Shown: positions 43,618-46,163 of the stretch, piece after piece | Layout of the letters: every line of letters starts with the position of its first letter | How positions within the stretch are numbered: the first letter of the stretch is position 1 | DNA from: Phenylobacterium sp. | GTDB taxonomy: Bacteria; Pseudomonadota; Alphaproteobacteria; Caulobacterales; Caulobacteraceae | Length of the DNA: 46,163 nucleotides | Direction: 5' to 3' | Assembly (NCBI RefSeq): GCF_030697925.1 | Contig: NZ_JAUYOJ010000024.1 | Location: 1-46,163 of the forward strand | Made by a program: the position numbers and the translations under genes | The notes under the pieces: generated by a model | Told to the model about the DNA's origin: nothing | Database searches by the model: none | The model's input: only the letters and a program-made list of their open reading frames with translations

Positions 43618-45057
43618 CTAGCTCAGGCCGAAGGCCGCGGCGGCCGCATGGGCCAGCGGATCGATGAAGATGAGGCCGCCCATGACCAGCGGGAAGCTGA
43701 ACAGCGCCGCCCCATAGGCGATGGCGCGGGCCTCGCCGGGGATGGCGTCGGTCGGGCTGGGCGCGGTGTCGAACCACATGGTCTTGATCAGGCGCAGATA
43801 ATAGAAGGCCGCCACCACGCTGCCGACCAGGCCCAGGACCGCGGCGATCTGGATCATCGGGTCAGCCACGTTGATGGCCGCCTTGAACACGTAGAACTTC
43901 GCCCAGAAGCCGGAGAACGGCGGCAGGCCGAGCGCCGACAGCGAGAAGACGGTCATGGCCAGCGCGATGCCCGGACGCTGTTTGAACAGGCCCGCCATGT
44001 CGTCGATGGTCTCCATGGCCACGCCAGCGCGGCTGAGCGCGGTCAGGCAGGCGAAGAAGCCGGTCACATCGACCATGTAGAGCACCATGAAGACCAGCAT
44101 GGCCTGGACGCCCTCGGCGTTGCCCGCCGCCAGGCCCAGGATCGCGTAGCCGACATTGGCGATGGAGGAATAGGCCCAGAGCCGCTTGAGGTTCTTCTGG
44201 GCCAGGCCCGCGAAGGCGCCCACGAAGACCGAGAACAGGGCGATGACCACCAGAATCTGACGCCACTGGTCGATGGCGCCCTCGAAGCCCTCGGTGAGGA
44301 CCCGGGCGAATAGCACCATGGCCGCCAGCTTGGGCGCGGCGGCGAAGAAGGCCACCACGGGGGTCGGGGCGCCTTCATAGACATCGGGGGTCCACATGTG
44401 GAACGGCGCGGCGGAGACCTTGAAGGCCAGGCCGCAGATCAGGAAGATCAGCCCGAACAGCACCCCGGTATTGGCGCCGGAGGTCACCGCCAGGGCGATG
44501 TCGGTGAACATGGTCGAGCCGGCGAAACCATAGATCAGCGAGGCCCCGTAGAGCAGCAGGCCTGAGGAGAGCGCGCCCAGCACGAAGTACTTCAGGCCGG
44601 CCTCCGAGGCCTTGGCGTTCTCGCGATGCATCGCGGCCAGGACGTAGAGCGCCAGGGACTGCAGCTCGACGCCGACATAGAGCGAGATCAGGTCGCCGGC
44701 CGAGGCCATCATGCCCATGCCAAGCGCGGCCAGCAGGACCAGGACCGGGAACTCGAAATTGCGCACCGACTGGCGCTCGAACCATTTCTGGCCCAGCGGC
44801 AGGGCCACGGCGCTGGCCAGGTAGATCGCCACCTTGGCGAAGGCCGAGGCCTGATCGGAGATCATGCCGCCGGAGAAACCGCGGCCGAGCGGACCGACGG
44901 CCGCGGCCCAGGCCGCGCCCAGCAGCACCAGGATCGACGCCCACATGATCGCCGTGGTGCTGCGCGGCGAAAAGGCGCCGGCCACCAGCAGGACAAGGGC
45001 GCCGCCGGCGAGGATCAGTTCCGGGACGGCGAGAGAGAGGGAGGTCTCGAAGTTCAT
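43618..45057 (-). CDS. nuoN: NADH-quinone oxidoreductase subunit N
   Basis: Antiporter-like membrane subunit of respiratory complex I (proton pumping). 479 residues and about 14 membrane segments. SAGDLISLYVGVELQSLALYVLAA carries the conserved Glu, followed by EAGLKYFVLGALSSGLLLYG and the proton-channel motif FKVSAAPFHMWTPDVYEGAPTPVVAFFAAAPKLAA with lysine and proline helix breaks; KNLKRLWAYSSIANVGYAILG is also diagnostic. ATG 45057, 13 bp after nuoM. Confidence 0.97.
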   Translation of the reverse strand: MNFETSLSLAVPELILAGGALVLLVAGAFSPRSTTAIMWASILVLLGAAWAAAVGPLGRGFSGGMISDQASAFAKVAIYLASAVALPLGQKWFERQSVRNFEFPVLVLLAALGMGMMASAGDLISLYVGVELQSLALYVLAAMHRENAKASEAGLKYFVLGALSSGLLLYGASLIYGFAGSTMFTDIALAVTSGANTGVLFGLIFLICGLAFKVSAAPFHMWTPDVYEGAPTPVVAFFAAAPKLAAMVLFARVLTEGFEGAIDQWRQILVVIALFSVFVGAFAGLAQKNLKRLWAYSSIANVGYAILGLAAGNAEGVQAMLVFMVLYMVDVTGFFACLTALSRAGVAMETIDDMAGLFKQRPGIALAMTVFSLSALGLPPFSGFWAKFYVFKAAINVADPMIQIAAVLGLVGSVVAAFYYLRLIKTMWFDTAPSPTDAIPGEARAIAYGAALFSFPLVMGGLIFIDPLAHAAAAAFGLS

Positions 45058-45070
45058 CTGGTGGTCTTCC

Positions 45071-46162
45071 TCACCCGCCGATGGCCGCGCGATAGATCGC
45101 GGCGAGGTTGTCAGCCGAGGCTTGGGTCAGATCGAGGACGGCGGCCGGATAGACGCCGAGGTACAGGGTGGACGCGATCAGCGGCGCGAAGATCGCCACC
45201 TCGCGCCAGTCGAGGTCGGTGATGTCGGCGAGCGCCGGATTGGTGATCTCGCCGAAGATGACCCGCCGATAGAGGCTGAGCGCATAGACCGCCGAGAAGA
45301 TCACCCCGGTGGCGGCCATAACCGCCGTCCAGGTGGAGACCTGATAGACCCCGACCATGGTGGTGATCTCGCCGATAAAGCCCGAGGTGCCCGGCAGGCC
45401 CACATTGCCCATGGTGAACAGCATGAAGGTCGCCGCATACCAGGGCATGCGGTTCACCAGTCCGCCATAGAAGGCGATCTCGCGGGTGTGCATGCGGTCA
45501 TAGACCACCCCGACGCAGAGGAAGAGCGCCCCGGAGATCACCCCGTGGCTCAGCATCTGGAAGATCGCGCCCTGGATGCCGATAGCGTTGCCGGCGAAGA
45601 TGCCCATGGTCACGAAACCCATGTGGGCCACCGACGAATAGGCGATCAGCTTCTTGATGTCGGTCTGCCGGAAGGCGACCAGCGAGGTGTAGATCACCGC
45701 GATCACCGACAGGGCGAAGACCAGCGGCGCGAAATAGTCCGAGGCTTGCGGGAACATCGGCAGCGAGAAGCGCAGGAAGCCGTAGCCCCCCATCTTCAAG
45801 AGGATGCCGGCCAGGATCACCGAGCCCGCCGTGGGCGCCTCGACGTGGGCGTCGGGCAGCCAGGTGTGGACCGGCCACATGGGCATCTTCACCGCGAAGG
45901 AGGCGAAGAAGGCCAGCCATAGCCAGGTCTGCAGCTCGGGCGCGAACTTGTAGACCATCAGCTCGGGGATCGAGGAGGTCCCGGCGACGCCAATCATCGC
46001 CAAGATGGCGGCCAGCATCAGGACCGAGCCCAGCAGGGTGTAGAGGAAGAACTTGTAGGCCGCGTAGACCCGGTTCTTGCCGCCCCAGATGCCGATGATC
46101 AGGAACATCGGCACCAGGCCGAACTCGAAGAAGGCGTAGAACAGCACCAGGTCCAGGGCGCA
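45071..46162 (-). CDS. nuoM: NADH-quinone oxidoreductase subunit M (3' part)
   Basis: Antiporter-like subunit M of complex I, running off the right edge; 363 codons including the stop are seen. The first visible residues [28 protein letters not shown] belong to the fourth or fifth membrane segment, then [40 protein letters not shown], the strongest NuoM signature, and [13 protein letters not shown]. There is no start in the window; the GTG at 46147 is internal. Followed by nuoN and birA. Confidence 0.97.
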   Translation of the reverse strand, partial: CALDLVLFYAFFEFGLVPMFLIIGIWGGKNRVYAAYKFFLYTLLGSVLMLAAILAMIGVAGTSSIPELMVYKFAPELQTWLWLAFFASFAVKMPMWPVHTWLPDAHVEAPTAGSVILAGILLKMGGYGFLRFSLPMFPQASDYFAPLVFALSVIAVIYTSLVAFRQTDIKKLIAYSSVAHMGFVTMGIFAGNAIGIQGAIFQMLSHGVISGALFLCVGVVYDRMHTREIAFYGGLVNRMPWYAATFMLFTMGNVGLPGTSGFIGEITTMVGVYQVSTWTAVMAATGVIFSAVYALSLYRRVIFGEITNPALADITDLDWREVAIFAPLIASTLYLGVYPAAVLDLTQASADNLAAIYRAAIGG

Positions 46163-46163
46163 G

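Noticed and set aside
1..46163. CRISPR arrays, tRNAs, transposases, integrases
   Set aside because: None recognised on reading both strands; no regularly spaced repeats and no cloverleaf-like segments noticed, although a tRNA scan could not be run.

Overview
The window is a high-GC, densely coded chromosomal segment from an alphaproteobacterium, almost certainly a member of the Caulobacteraceae (Caulobacter/Phenylobacterium type). The evidence is the gene order (trpE/trpGDC - lexA - comEC - gltX - gltA - lpx/bam cluster - rseP - dxr - cdsA - uppS - frr - pyrH - tsf - rpsB - dnaE - lolDC - mce - rnj - coaX - birA - nuoNM), frequent GTG starts with 4-nt ATGA/GTGA overlaps, promoter-like sequences resembling the Caulobacter housekeeping type, and direct-repeat SOS boxes of the form GTTC-N7-GTTC. 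No rRNA, tRNA, CRISPR array, transposase or prophage gene was seen.

Layout. 1-1.9 kb: the 5' end of secG, a GNAT acetyltransferase and a VOC protein, and tpiA. 2-10 kb (+ strand): a PpiD-like periplasmic chaperone coupled to trpE, an alpha/beta-hydrolase homologue lacking its catalytic Ser and His, a small membrane protein on the other strand, trpG-trpD-trpC, and an AlgX/AlgJ-like SGNH O-acetyltransferase homologue overlapping trpC. 10-16 kb: lexA behind two perfect SOS boxes, a frame-broken comEC, gltX, gltA and a small ABM-like protein. 16-31 kb (- strand): one long envelope and translation block: rpsB, tsf, then pyrH, frr, uppS, cdsA, dxr, rseP, bamA, ompH/skp, lpxD, fabZ, lpxA, lpxI, lpxB. 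31-35 kb: a proline-rich secreted peptide, a VOC protein, dnaE, and a 29-codon gene that I identify as the SOS cell-division inhibitor sidA. 35-39 kb: a lower-GC coiled-coil membrane protein, lolD-lolC, and an orphan exported protein in a cassette flanked by an 18-bp direct repeat. 39-46 kb (- strand): DUF1467, mce, a 4-TM protein, rnj, coaX, birA, nuoN and partial nuoM.

How the parts connect. LexA at 10 kb probably controls itself (two boxes) and the sidA promoter at 35.4 kb (box just after the -10). Because dnaE begins only 17 bp after sidA, the replicative polymerase and a downstream VOC gene may share the SOS transcript with the division inhibitor. The lpx, bam, ompH, rseP, cdsA, uppS, dxr and lol genes together cover lipid A, phospholipid, undecaprenyl carrier, outer-membrane protein and lipoprotein assembly.

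The observations most worth following are the tiny sidA-dnaE SOS operon, the two frameshifts in comEC (both in simple repeats, so possibly assembly errors), the 18-bp repeat bracketing a one-gene cassette inside a terminator, and the catalytically degraded hydrolase and O-acetyltransferase-like gene placed in the tryptophan cluster.
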